From Acanthaster planci (Eukaryota > Echinodermata > Asteroidea > Valvatida > Acanthasteridae): 62,000 nucleotides of DNA. A program made the translations under genes and the position numbers. The notes under the pieces were generated by a model, which saw only the letters and a list, made by a program, of their open reading frames with translations, searched no databases and had not been told where the DNA came from. The DNA lies in the NCBI RefSeq assembly GCF_001949145.1, contig NW_019091463.1, positions 73,305 to 135,304 of the forward strand, written 5' to 3'. Shown here in pieces: positions 47,525-59,362 of this stretch. Positions within the stretch are counted from its first letter, which is position 1. Every line of letters starts with the position of its first letter.

Positions 47525-50330
47525 TTACACTCCTTTTCTTCGAAAGTCTGGTGTTTTCATGTACTCCTCATTCAAATACAGGCAGTCATCAATCACAAAA
47601 CTGTGAAACAAAAACCATAATATGGATTACTGAGGAAATCATAGGTCATTTCATACACAGATTAATTTATGCACAAACAGGCCCCACTTCAACCCCCCAT
47701 CCCTCATCAAAATAGGAGTTTCAACCAAACAAATTGGTACTTTTTAGCCTATTTAACATGATCCTGTGCTTAGTGTCAGCAACGTTATTAGAAAGCTTAC
47801 CTGTAGAAAACAACAGCAAGGGGTGCAGTGCCTCCATGCCAAATAGAATGAGCATCAAACACCCACCAAATTGGAGGAAAGTCAAAGACTTCAAGAAGGG
47901 TTAACAAGTTGCCTGACAGAATGGAAAGGATTGCTTTCCATACATAGCGTTGTCTTGAACGAACGACAATGGACCAAAGAATCCAAGCAACTGAGCTGAT
48001 CAAAGCTAAAAATGGAAAGGATGGAAAATCGTCAGTGAATGATAGAACCACAAAATGAACGATGTTTAGTATAACAATTTACAGTAAATACCTTTCAATC
48101 CATTCATGCAGTGTATTCAATTTTCCTTTTTTCCCCCTTTTTTATGAAAAAATATAACAGGATACAGAATTGAGATTGACCTAGTAACACCCTGATAATG
48201 ACAATGTTGACTTAGTTGGTCAAGTTGGTTTATCCTTTCATGGCAACAGGTTTCTAAACTAATTTTGTCATTGAAGCAGCCAACTTACCAAATGTTAAAT
48301 TGACTTTAAGGTTATAGCCATAACTGAACTTGGTAAAGCCCAGATAGAATGCATGTGACAAGAAGAAGATGCCGATCACAGATACTGCAGGAATGGCTAC
48401 TTTCAGGTTGAGTGTATTACCTTTCACACAAAAGACCCTACAGAAGAACACACATGAGAACTATTTATTTAAGAGTAAAAATGGAACTTGATCTCTTTTC
48501 ACTGTAAGTCATGCTCATACTCTCTGGTAGACAAAATAATTTACATTTTGAGGTTATTTTTTCCAAATAATATGTGTAATACGTGAATGCATGTACCTTA
48601 AAATGAACATCACTAATCCAGAAACTATGAGTGAAAAGGCAGATATGTAGTCCATTTTCTGAAAAAAAATTAAATTATAAGTCTAAGTCAACATCAGTTT
48701 TCCACTGTTATTTCAACATATAATACCTTCCAATCAGACTGAAAGCTTAAAACAAGGATATTCCAATATTTGTCCACGCTCTGCCCACAAGAAGAACGTT
48801 TCAAATAAATATTTGAAAATCGACATCAATACAACAAATTAAATGGGGACATGTGTACAAAATATCTGGCATTCACAGCGGTAATACATGCATCATACAT
48901 GTACCTCGGTCCATGTTACATCTCTGAAGTGGAAAACAGTCGACCAAACCCATGTGTTGATCTGGACCTAAAAGAATAATGAATAAAAATATGTTTCTTG
49001 AAAAAAACAAAAACAGATAAATCAACTTACATACAATTTAATTCCCAACCATGTGGACTTTATATGAAAATATTTAGGATATATGTAATTTCAATAACAT
49101 GATCATCCGAGACCCATTTCAAACATGCTGATGACAAAAGCTGATGACTGACTATAAATCCAATCCCAATCCTAACCCTGATGAATTCAAGATCCAATAG
49201 GCAGCCAGTAAAGTCTGTTGAATTACAGTGATCTTACTAGTCAAGAAACATAACCTCCCATTAGCTTGAAGCTGCTGGTTTCAGGAAGATGTTGCAAAAA
49301 TTTAATTTCTGATCTTGTTTAAAACCAGGGTTACTTGAGAAGCTTCTAATAAAGGTTTAAAAAACAGCCATAACATACAGCAAAATATCCATGCCAGGTT
49401 TCATACATGGGAGCAGTTGATGGGACTTGCTTCCTGAATTGGATCAGCATATAAACTGCAACAAGTCCATTTAGAATGGAAAAGATGGAAGAGGCAGGTT
49501 CTTGCATGCCCATGAAACGTATAAATGGCCACTAGAATGAAGAGGAAACAATACACAAATGTAATGAATATAAGCGTGTTTGTTAATATCCACAGGGGCT
49601 CAACTATTACATGATTCATACGTACACAGCTAAAATTCTTTGTATTCAGTGGCATGAAGGCAACAGATTAAATGACCTTCTAAACCAATTTTTACAATTG
49701 GAATGGGAAAAATTCCACGACAAATTAGTAGGCCTACCTGTTTTAAACTGTTTTGATGAATAATTTCATATTTGTGATTAAACATACCTCAATGTTTCGA
49801 GCCAGATTTTGAAAAGTATCAAAAGGGAGGCTTGGCATGCTTGGAATCCACATCAATCATAAACAGGTCAGTTACCATTCAGATCAATAGTTTACAATTT
49901 ATAGAACAGACTCGGGGAACAAGATTAGTAAAGTTTAAAGGCTTCACAAGTAACAAATTCAGATGACAAGTTCACTATAATACCGATAACTACCAAAATT
50001 AGAATGCCGTATTCTGTGTACCTTTCCATAAAACTGTGGTACTTTTCCCATCTCATCCAGAGTCTTTTGTGTAAGATGCCACATACTTTCGTACGTACAC
50101 TCAGACCAACAGTCCCAGCCTAGCAATCTCAGGTACAGTGGTTGTCTCGAATTGAATCTGTCCAGTTTAGAATCTGTGCTGCAATTGATATTTAGGCAGT
50201 AACGACGATAATTCCGGAAGACATGATGCTGGTCACCCCAAGATGCATTCACACTGAGTGGGTGGAGCCAAATTGTGAGGAGGAAGGAGACTGCAACCAG
50301 ATGCATCACAGTTGTTGATGAAACAGCCAT
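47525..50330 (-). CDS. PGAP3: PGAP3, GPI-anchor remodelling protein
   Basis: Seven coding exons: 50330-50022, 49531-49379, 48967-48905, 48658-48597, 48437-48289, 48005-47801 and 47600-47525. They close in frame to 338 residues (human about 320). An N-terminal signal peptide (VAVSFLLTIWLHPLSVNA) is followed by the cysteine-rich luminal segment LLGWDCWSECTYESMW. The seven-membrane-segment CREST domain then carries VWSTVFHFRD, EKMDY, FSYGYN and DFPPIWWVFDAHSIWH. These hold the conserved Ser/His, Asp and paired His residues. PGAP3/Per1 acts in the Golgi or ER to remove the sn-2 acyl chain of GPI anchors so that proteins can enter ordered membrane domains. The FDYGYN motif of human reads FSYGYN here. 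The ATG at 50330 sits directly before the signal peptide. Divergent from AVL9. Confidence 0.95.
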
Positions 50331-51488
50331 CTCAGTTCATTCCTATATTTAAAAATGATAATTAATCTATTCCTTCCTCCATGATGCAACTATGGAAATT
50401 AGCATAATTATCAATTTGACCTCCCCTCAGATTTTCTGCTTCAGTTACCCTACACGCTGTCTGCCATGGCACATGTCGGCATGTATAATGTCTGCATGTT
50501 GATTTTTGATTTCTCATTATAATGTTGCTATTGTTGGACTCTCTATTCCATGATCCAAAACAATAAAGTGAAACAGCGCCCTCACATGACAAACTACAGG
50601 TGCCCGGCCGAGCGTCTTCGAAGCTTCAAATGCAACGTGCGTGTACGTGTAAGCATGGAGGAAGGAGGCCACGGTCAGACCATGGAGGAAGGAATTGAGG
50701 CATTTAACGTGAACACAGCAAAACTTGTCATGACATAAAATGTCTGCAGATATTCTAATTTTATTTACTTCTTGCTTTAAACGGAAATAGTCGATTAAAA
50801 GGACAAATTTACCCAAGCTCTGAACTGAAGTGAGTTAGGTCATGTATAAAACATGCGACTCGTGGTTGACACAGTGAATGTAGCCCAAACGCGCAAGTGG
50901 CAGCGCACGCGATCGAATCTGTTATCTAGAGCTATGCCACCCCATTGGAAAAAACATATGAAGAGACACACAGACACTACCCTAGCCGTAGCTCAGAAAA
51001 CTCATTTTGGACACCGACTTCAATTCATTGGTCGTTAAAGAGGCAACTTAACACGAATATATAGCCCAAAATATGTACATTGCTGTCTCTTCGTCTAGCC
51101 TAGCCTAGGCCTCGCGCTAGCAGCCTGCACGCGCATGTGTGTTAGCCCTATATCCCTTGTCATGCGCGCTAGTGTAGTTTGCTGATTTGTCTTTTGTGGT
51201 TTGGATAAATATACATGCGTAAGATTCAACTGAACCAATAGTAGCTCATTTTATAAACACTGCCATAACGTTAGCAGTCTAGATCGTCTGATCGTCGACC
51301 AGCTGCCGGCTTGCTAGAAGCTGGACTTGGTGGAATCGCACTTCATTTTCCTGACATGCCTGAAACAAAGTGAAAGTGAGTAGGCTTAGGCCTTGTCACT
51401 GATAGCCTACTGACTGTTATTAGATTTATTGTCACTTTTTATAAAATGTGAGTTGTCATTCTATTCCACTATTTCAAGTGCTTGAAAT
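50331..51488. promoter_or_regulatory. Divergent promoter region between PGAP3 and AVL9
   Basis: 1.16 kb separates the two ATGs on opposite strands. It contains three copies of the motif CATGGAGGAAGGA or its complement at 50370-50384, 50654-50666 and 50681-50694. CpG-containing stretches (around 50605-50650, 50880-50930 and 51110-51180) fit promoter sequence. I see no coding evidence in the region beyond short chance ORFs. Confidence 0.5.
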
Positions 51489-54400
51489 ATGGCAGAGGCT
51501 GCACATATAGACACAAGCGGCAGTTCCATTCTCAGAGGGCCGATTTTACACATTCTTGTCATCGGATTTCATCATAAAAGGGGCGGTCAGGTAAACATTC
51601 AAATTGTTCTTGTTTGTCAGTTTGTTATTGGGCATTGTCAAGTCATATTAATTTATCATGGGCAGCCCATCCAAGGCCATGGCGCCTACTGTAGTATTCC
51701 AAGTAACTACAAGTATGTCGGTCAACCATGTCCAAATGGTAAAGGCAAAATTGAAGAGTCTGCTCAGTTGGACTACACGTAGTTAGGCCTACTGAAATCA
51801 TGGAGGAAATTCCTCCATGGTTACATGTAGGGGCCTACCTAGCTACATGTACATGTACCCCCAGAACTGTGGGGTGTGTTGTCTGCCGTGAATGCCAATC
51901 CTACAGGTCTGGGGTAACACTAATATGTACCTGCTTGGACTAGGCATGACTAGGCCTGCTGTGGCAATCTGGTAGTTGAATTTTTTTTACTGTATAGCCT
52001 AACAGTCGTCAGTGTGAACTGGATGCACACCAAGAGTCAAGACATGCTAATTCAAGAGACTAGACTAATACTGATTGGTTACAGTGCCCTCAAACACTGA
52101 ATCTAGGAAAACTTCAAGTGTTTCTTTAGCACTTACCACCCAAGGGTTGCTGGACCTGTTACGCCCCAACTAAAGCATCAGTCCCAACTATAGTTTGGCC
52201 CGTCCTAACTAGAGTGCTACAGTTGGGCTGGCCCAACTACAGCAGAGAGGTCCTGTGTGCATGATGTACCCACCATGTACCAAAGTCATATTGTTTACAA
52301 ATGTCATGTCATTGGTCATAGGGCTAAGTGCAACATTTTTTATGAATTGTGTCAAGTGTGAGACACATTGACTTGGATAATGTTGAGACATTTCCCACAG
52401 ACATTGGTCAACAATAGTTGGGCCAGCCCAACTGCAGCACCCAATCAATCACCCAATCACACAAACTTCAACACCTTGGAAAAACACTCTTACCTCACAG
52501 TGCCCAATCCCACAGACTTCAACAGTACAATATACCTGCTGTTGCAACAGCACCCAATCACACAAACTCCGACAGGTCTTTACCTGTATGATTTTGTTTG
52601 ATTGGGTACAGCAGTCCTAGTGCACAGTACACAGAGTATGGGAAGGCAGTACCTATTCAAACAAACTCACATACCATCATGCTGCATATTCNNNNNNNNN
52701 NNNNNNNNNNNNNNNNNNNNNNNNNNNNNNNNNNNNNNNNNNNNNNNNNNNNNNNNNNNNNNNNNNNNNNNNNNNNNNNNNNNNNNNNNNNNNNNNNNNN
52801 NNNNNNNNNNNNNNNNNNNNNNNNNNNNNNNNNNNNNNNNNNNNNNNNNNNNNNNNNNNNNNNNNNNNNNNNNNNNNNNNNNNTGTATGTGCAGGCCCAC
52901 AGTACCCATTCAGTCCAAATTGAACAGGGTATGTGCAGGCCCACAGTACCATTCAGTCCAAATTCAACAGGGTATGTGCAGGCCCACAGTACCCATTCAG
53001 TCCAAATTCAACAGGGTATGTGCAGGCCCACAGTACCCATTCACATAATTTTAAACACCAGATAGTAAGCTACCAATATCCAATGCCACAAACTCACTTA
53101 ATGAGTGAATTGCTCTTGGAATACGTTTTGTGGTTGAATTCAAACATTTTAGATATACATGTAAAACCCGGAAAAGTTTCTTTCATATTTTAAATTTTAG
53201 ACAGAGGGGTGTGTAAAAAATATGGCATAATGATGAGGTCATCACTCATGCACGGCTATGGCCCCTGTGGGCCTGTGAGTTACCAGAAGGGTTCTGTGGG
53301 CCTCAAAGTCCTTCAGGGCTTATAGACCTGCACTAGTGACCACATTGCCAATCCATACGTATTCAGCAGCGCTGGTCGACAAATGGCCTTTTATCAAACT
53401 TGGTCAGTTATTCTGTATTATTGTACAGTTAACCCTAAAACTCCATCTTATACCGGTATGTATTTGTGTCAGTCATATTTGTAAACCTGCATTTTACAGG
53501 TTGATTTCTCGTATCCACCATTGATAGAAGGACAATGTAGCAACAGTTCAGATATTCCATCAGAATGGAAACATCTTCCCTTCCTTGCTCTGCCTGATGG
53601 TGCTCACAATTATCTTGAAGGTAAAATACATGTAGAAAATAGTCCTGGTCCAAGCTGACATGTTACTGGAAATTATCCATGAAGTTTGCTAATTGCAGTA
53701 TTTTATCAGCTGATTGTTAGAGTTTGAGAATGAAAAGAAAAGTTTCAATATCATAATTGGATCATCCTGTTGTAGTTCTTTGTAATGCTTACAATGCAAG
53801 CTACATGTAGCTAGCTCATTAAATACAAACATGTACATGTACATATACTTTGTTTAATGTTGAATAACATTAAAAAGGACAGATGGATGTTTTCCTGTAT
53901 TGTTTGCAGATACTATCTACTTTCATTTACCAGGAAAAGATGAGAAGCGGGATACCGTATATGGTGTTTCCTGCTACAGGCAAATTGACACAAAGGTATA
54001 CATGTCATTATCCATACTTGATTCTAGGACATTTAATTGGAAATTTCTGTCATTTTGATTGACATGATTGATGGTAATATTGCAAAACCCATACGTTCAC
54101 ACAGTGGGTCCCCCTGAAAACTGTCATTTAATGCCGTGTAGAAGCACCCCTTCTGCTATTCCCAATTGGAGCAGATGACAAAAACAAGAGCACTTGTTAT
54201 CCACCCTGTCATATTGATAGACTTGATTCAAATTTGTGTCTTGAATAATCATGAGTGGTTTCAAATCGTAATCAGCAAAGTGTCATGAAGAGATGTACAC
54301 CAGCACCAGCTGTATCCAGAAGGAAGCGTCCTTTAGTTGAATAATTTCCTGTATTATTTTTAGTCAAAATGGGTGCTGTGTCACAGAAGGAAGATACGGC

Positions 54401-57400
54401 AGTTTCCTGTTGTGAGCAGGAGAGTGTGTATTGTAAATCACAAAATAAGTTCACCAGTTCATGTAATGCAGTGATTAAGCATTCGCAAGATACGTGTGCA
54501 AATGAATTCAGTTAAATTTACTGTATCTAATGTATAACAGGTTTCAGTATTTTTATGAAAATTACATGTACAACTCTCACACTTACATTTTCAAGTTTTT
54601 TTGTGATCGATGCTGTAATCAGCAGATGTCTTTCAAGTTGCTGTAAAAAGTTTTAAGGTTGCATGCATTTCATGCACTAAGCTTGATAAAAATGCTGGTA
54701 CGTGTACATGTGTAGAGTACATGCACATGTAATTGACCTGCATTACAATAATGTGTTAGCATAGTGTCAGTTTAAAAAAACTGTTTCTGATGACCAGGAG
54801 AAGATTGGGCTTGCCTAGCTTTCAGTGACTATTGTGTGCATTGTTCTTGTACTTCATAGTAAATATTTTTAGTTTAGTTTCCTATTTCCTCATTCACAAT
54901 TCCATTCGTTTTAGCGCTTTACATTACGCGTACATATACTGAACTCCAACTGTTTCTTGATTATTTAAGAGACCTGCATGCTTACACCATATCTAATGTG
55001 GTTTTAGTTTCATTTGTTTATTTTTGGTATATTAGGATTTGTTGAGTAAGGACAAGGAGTTTACAAGAGGCACTGTGCAGAAGAGTGTTTGCATTCTTAG
55101 CACATTGGTAAGATAGTGATCCAGGAACCAAAAGATGGTACATGTAATTCTTAGTATAATTTTAGTTCTGCAAACGTGACTTGTAATAATAGCTGAGTAG
55201 CTTGAATGCCTAAAGTGCTGGAGATGTGAGTAACTCATGCTATGAGTTCTTCAATACTGAATCAACACTTTTATGATAAACACTGATGTCTAAAGTTGCT
55301 CAACGGTGAAGACAATTTTAGTGCTTTACAATTTTAGTTTTAGTTTATATAAGATTTGTCAAGTGTGGTTTCACTTTCACATTTAGTTCTCTGCACATTT
55401 ACATATATCTATGTACCAGAAATTCAGAGACATTGTTACTCTTAACTTAGATTATGCGTATACTGACCTGCTGGCTTTGACTGAGGAACCCAAAGTCTGG
55501 TACAGGAGTCATTTTAAAAAAAAAAACGTGATTCCTTTTTTTTCTGTTTCAGCCGCTGTACGGTTTAATTCAAGCCAAACTTAAATTGATCACTCATGCC
55601 TACTTCATTGAAAGGGATTTCTCCAAGACATCAGTCCTCGTAGTAAGTGCTGAAGCCTCACATTGCATATTGATGTAGGATGATTGTTGAGTTTAAAAAG
55701 GAAGACACTTAAATCAACATTTAAATGAGATCATTCAACTTTACTTCAAGTGTGTTTGTCAAGGGGTTTGATACAATTTTCATGACTGCAGGGCATTGGC
55801 TTCAGCTAAGCTTTGTTCCAGATGAAAAAGAGATAAGTCCAACTCCCAGCTACTTTCATATTCGTTCTTATTCCTTTTAGAATTTAAAAGTTGTAGACTC
55901 TGTGCTTTTACTTGTATCAGGAGTTGTACAACAGTCTAAATGGATCTTTGACGACAGGACAACTTGATGATTCTCAGGCATTCCTGGATCTTTCACTAAG
56001 AGATTTAATTTTAACATTCAAGCATAAGGTATGTATGTTTTATCTAACAATGCTGGTGAGAGTTTGTGTTCCTTTTTGAAGTGAATTTGTGACATTGAGT
56101 TTGGAACATTCATAGTATATTCAGTAAATCAACTTCTTTTGGGGGTGAGCAGAATAGCACTGATGTAGTACACCCCTGTCATTGTTCTTGATCCCCAGGT
56201 CTTGGTGTTATTTAAGTTGCTTCTGTTAGAGAGACGTGTTTTATTCTTTGCTCAACCTGTACATACTTTGTGCACATCTCTGCTCTCACTTGTGTCCTTG
56301 TTTCCAGGTATGTAAATAATCAGGTTCTTATGTCTCTTTCCGTAAATGGGAGAAAATGTCAAAATTAAGATCAGTGTAATTATATTTTAATCTTATCCAG
56401 ATGTTAATTGATTTAAATCGTGAGGACTGGTTCCACCCTTTCTGTTTGGAAAAGATGTAAAACAGCTGGCAGGCAAGAATTTGTTTTGTAACGTTTATAA
56501 TTGGATCTTTTTTCCAGCAATGGTTGAACATGGTTTAATAGAAGCAGCATCTTACAAACACTACCGACCACCAACTCCATCTCTGGAACTCAATGACTTT
56601 GGTATTGATACCAAAGAATATGAAGATGTCAAGATGTCACATGTACCTAACTATCGTAAGAAGAAACAGAAAAGCAGTGACACTAAGGAAAAGACTACCA
56701 GTGATAACATTGGAAGCTCAAGTACTTCATTATTCAGTTCAACGCAAGAGTCTTCTTCCAATCAAGAGAATTCAAATCACTCGGAAGCAACAGGTTCTTG
56801 CTCATTTGACAGTACACTAACCAGAGACTCTGCTCTCCCAGAATCCATTGCCTCATCATTCTCGGTGGATAATGGAAATTCTTTGTTTTCAAATCAACAC
56901 CATGATGTCAGTGCAGAGCACTGCCAGGAAATGAACCCATTGGGGGAAACAGAGAGCTTAAAGAGAGAGCAGTCAGTTTCCTCCAAGCCTGATGTGGAAG
57001 AAGGAAACCAAACACCAGTCTCAGCCAAGTCACTTGAGGAGGACCTATTAGCACTAATTGATCAAGAATTGTACGGTCCATACTTTGAAGGAAGAAAACT
57101 GAGTGAAGGAGACAGTGAAACTGATTCAAGAATTAAACCTAAAGAGTCTGGAACATCACCTAAAGAAAGCAAATCAGACATTAATTCAATCAGCGACCCC
57201 AAACAACATTCATGTGCAATCAGTCAGGAACCTCCACCTGAAGTTGTATTAAGAAAGCACACAGATTACGTTGAACATGTTGATACCAATGAGGGTGACT
57301 CAGTCAAGCATAAGACGGAGCAAACTTTGCCTTTACAGGAGGAAGGCATTCAACGATTAAGTGGTGCTGATGATTTTGTGGTCTTACAAAATAACTGTCC

Positions 57401-59362
57401 ATCAATGTCAACTCTCAAGGCAGATGACTTTGGATTCCCACTGTCATTGTTTGGAAAGGTAATTAGTGATTTTGATCAAAACAGATGAAGTGAATTTCAA
57501 AATGCTTTCTTGTGCTGTGAAACAGTTTTTTCAAGTTCCGGTCTGCCTGTAATAGTTGATATCAATGTTCTTCTGATCTGATTTTTCTGACAGGGATCTT
57601 TGTGTCATCCATACATGTCTCTACAACAGCATGATCTTCTGAAAGATGTCAATGTTCGCTGCTTCCTGATTGGTGCATCCAACATGCTATTTAAGCAGCG
57701 TAGACACCTTTTAGATGTACTTGTTGAGGTAGGATAAACAGAATATATGGCACCATGCATCTGTGAATTGCAATCCTGTACAAAAGTGTTTGTTTAAAAC
57801 TCTTAGGCCACTGCATGAAACCATCCAGATTGAATTTCACTCAGTTATATTGAAAAAAAATTGTTTCAAGGAGTGCTTTTACCTCCATGAGAAATGATGC
57901 TTTTCTGAGGTTTTGCATGTGTTACTTAAGTTGATTGTGATATCAATGACTAAAATCATCTTTAATGTTCCTTGAATTTGGTGTCTAATTTTTGTTCAGG
58001 TTGAGGAAGGCAAAGTGATTGTGTTTGACCCAGAACTTCGTAAACAGCTAAGCTTGTCAACTGCTGACCTGAGATTTGTTGATTTCCTGATCAAGAATGT
58101 GTCTGACAAGAGTGAGGATGTGTACCTAAACAACACAGGTCAGTACATTTAATTGCCTTTAAAGTTGGGTGCAAGAGTGCATCACATTTGATCCTAAAAA
58201 CCAGTTTGCTGTTACTGCTTGAAGGATAACTGTAGAAAAAGCTAGTTTGATTTCTTGTGTACAATTCATCATGACATAGGTTGGGAAGGTGGAGATGAAT
58301 GGATACGAGCACAGTTCAAGGTGTATCTTCTATCACTGCTTGCAACTGCTCTGCATCAGCGTAAGTTGTTTAAACAGGACTTCATTTCTTCACTGTCTCT
58401 TCTCAAAGGATGAACAGTAAACAGATATTACTAGAGGACTGCTTATCATCAGAGGCAGAAATATAATAAAAAGACTCTTTTCTGATAAAGGAACATTGTA
58501 TGAAGAAAGTGACTGAAGATTGTGTGCTATGTATTTTTTGATAGGCCACGAGAAGGACATGAGTGATTTTAACGACCATTTTGTCAGTGCATGGAAGACA
58601 ACTCACAACTATCGAATCTGGATGAGTGAGCAGCATCCTGGAATCGATTACGTTCTTGCAAGGTGCACTTCCTCATTTTACTTATTTTGTTGGCTGTACT
58701 TTTGTGGCATTTTTCATGAAATCTTTTCCTATGAGAAATTGATATTGCAGCTTCTTAATTATTTAGAGTTTATTTGTGAAGTTGTGGTTTCTTTTCCAGC
58801 CATCCATGTCAGGGACAGCTCAGTGTACAGGACATGAAAATAAGATTACAAAGGTAACTACATTACCAGGAATGTAAAGATTATTTCAGATTCATGTAAA
58901 CGTCTCTTGGCATGTTAACCTAGCAGTTTTATTCGTGTCTTTTGATGTTTATCCACTTGGATCCCATCAAAGGTTTCCTTTGTTGACACCCTCTGACTAT
59001 ATTTCCACTAGCCACTCCCTTACCAGTCCCAAAAGGCATCCTGCCAGGGTATACGTGATGCTTTTGCTGAATACTGACTTCAAGCCTTTGCAAGCCTGAA
59101 GCCACTGTGATGTTATGACTTTTAAGATAAATTGTTCATTGTGTATTGAATTGTGCCCTTTGTTCTTTACAGTGCTATGCAAACTACAGAGAGAGGCAAG
59201 AAAATAAACAGCGCCCTCAATCGTACCAGCGTTGCCATGTTACACACTGGTAAGGCTGTTGGGGGCGCTCTTAGTAGTGCAAAGTCAGCGGTGTCAGCTT
59301 GGATATCTGGTTTTGCTGGAGAATGGAAAGATGATACAAATGAACATGGGAATAATAAATAG
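51489..59362 (+). CDS. AVL9: AVL9, DENN-domain late secretory protein
   Basis: Fourteen exons: 51489-51590, 53500-53620, 53910-53995, 55036-55107, 55553-55642, 55921-56028, 56199-56307, 56518-57458, 57594-57728, 58000-58138, 58280-58360, 58545-58662, 58800-58853 and 59173-59362. They close in frame to 781 residues; human AVL9 is about 650. Landmarks are ILHILVIGFHHKRGGQVDFSYPP, LPFLALPDGAHNY, TVQKSVCIL, PLYGLIQAKLKLITHAYF, SLRDLILTFKHK, STADLRF-like STADLRF, GWEGGDEWIRAQF and WKTTHNYRIW. The extra length is in exon 8 (about residues 230-543), a Ser/Glu-rich low-complexity insert. AVL9 family proteins act in late exocytic transport and epithelial polarity in animals. Intron 1 is 1.9 kb and holds a minisatellite and the second assembly gap. 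Divergent from PGAP3. Confidence 0.94.
51799..51819. repeat. 21-bp palindrome of the CATGGAGGAA motif
   Basis: CATGGAGGAA, a central A, then TTCCTCCATG. It lies 200 bp inside AVL9 intron 1 and is the second head-to-head copy of the motif in the window. Confidence 0.85.
52214..52440. repeat. Inverted repeat pair in AVL9 intron 1
   Basis: GTGCTACAGTTGGGCTGG at 52214 (arm 52214-52238) is mirrored by AGTTGGGCCAGCCCAACTGC at 52416 (arm 52416-52440). The spacer is about 177 bp. Each arm is itself partly palindromic (GTTGGGCTGGCCCAAC). It may be a small non-autonomous transposon. Confidence 0.5.
52692..52883. other. Assembly gap in AVL9 intron 1
   Basis: A run of N directly abutting the minisatellite at 52885. 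The gap is probably caused by that array, whose true length is unknown. Confidence 0.95.
52885..53045. repeat. Minisatellite, unit about 43-44 bp, at the edge of an assembly gap
   Basis: Nearly four head-to-tail copies of a unit starting GTATGTGCAGGCCCACAGTA and containing CATTCAGTCCAAATT and CAACAGG. The copies are almost identical; the second lacks one C. The array continues into the gap. Diverged relatives (CAGTACCTATTCAAACAAA) appear left of the gap at about 52648. It is in AVL9 intron 1. Confidence 0.9.

Noticed and set aside
52598-53065. Open frames through the minisatellite, and a CRISPR-like look of the array
   Set aside because: The frames include N. The array has no spacers between units and lies in a eukaryotic intron, so it is a minisatellite.
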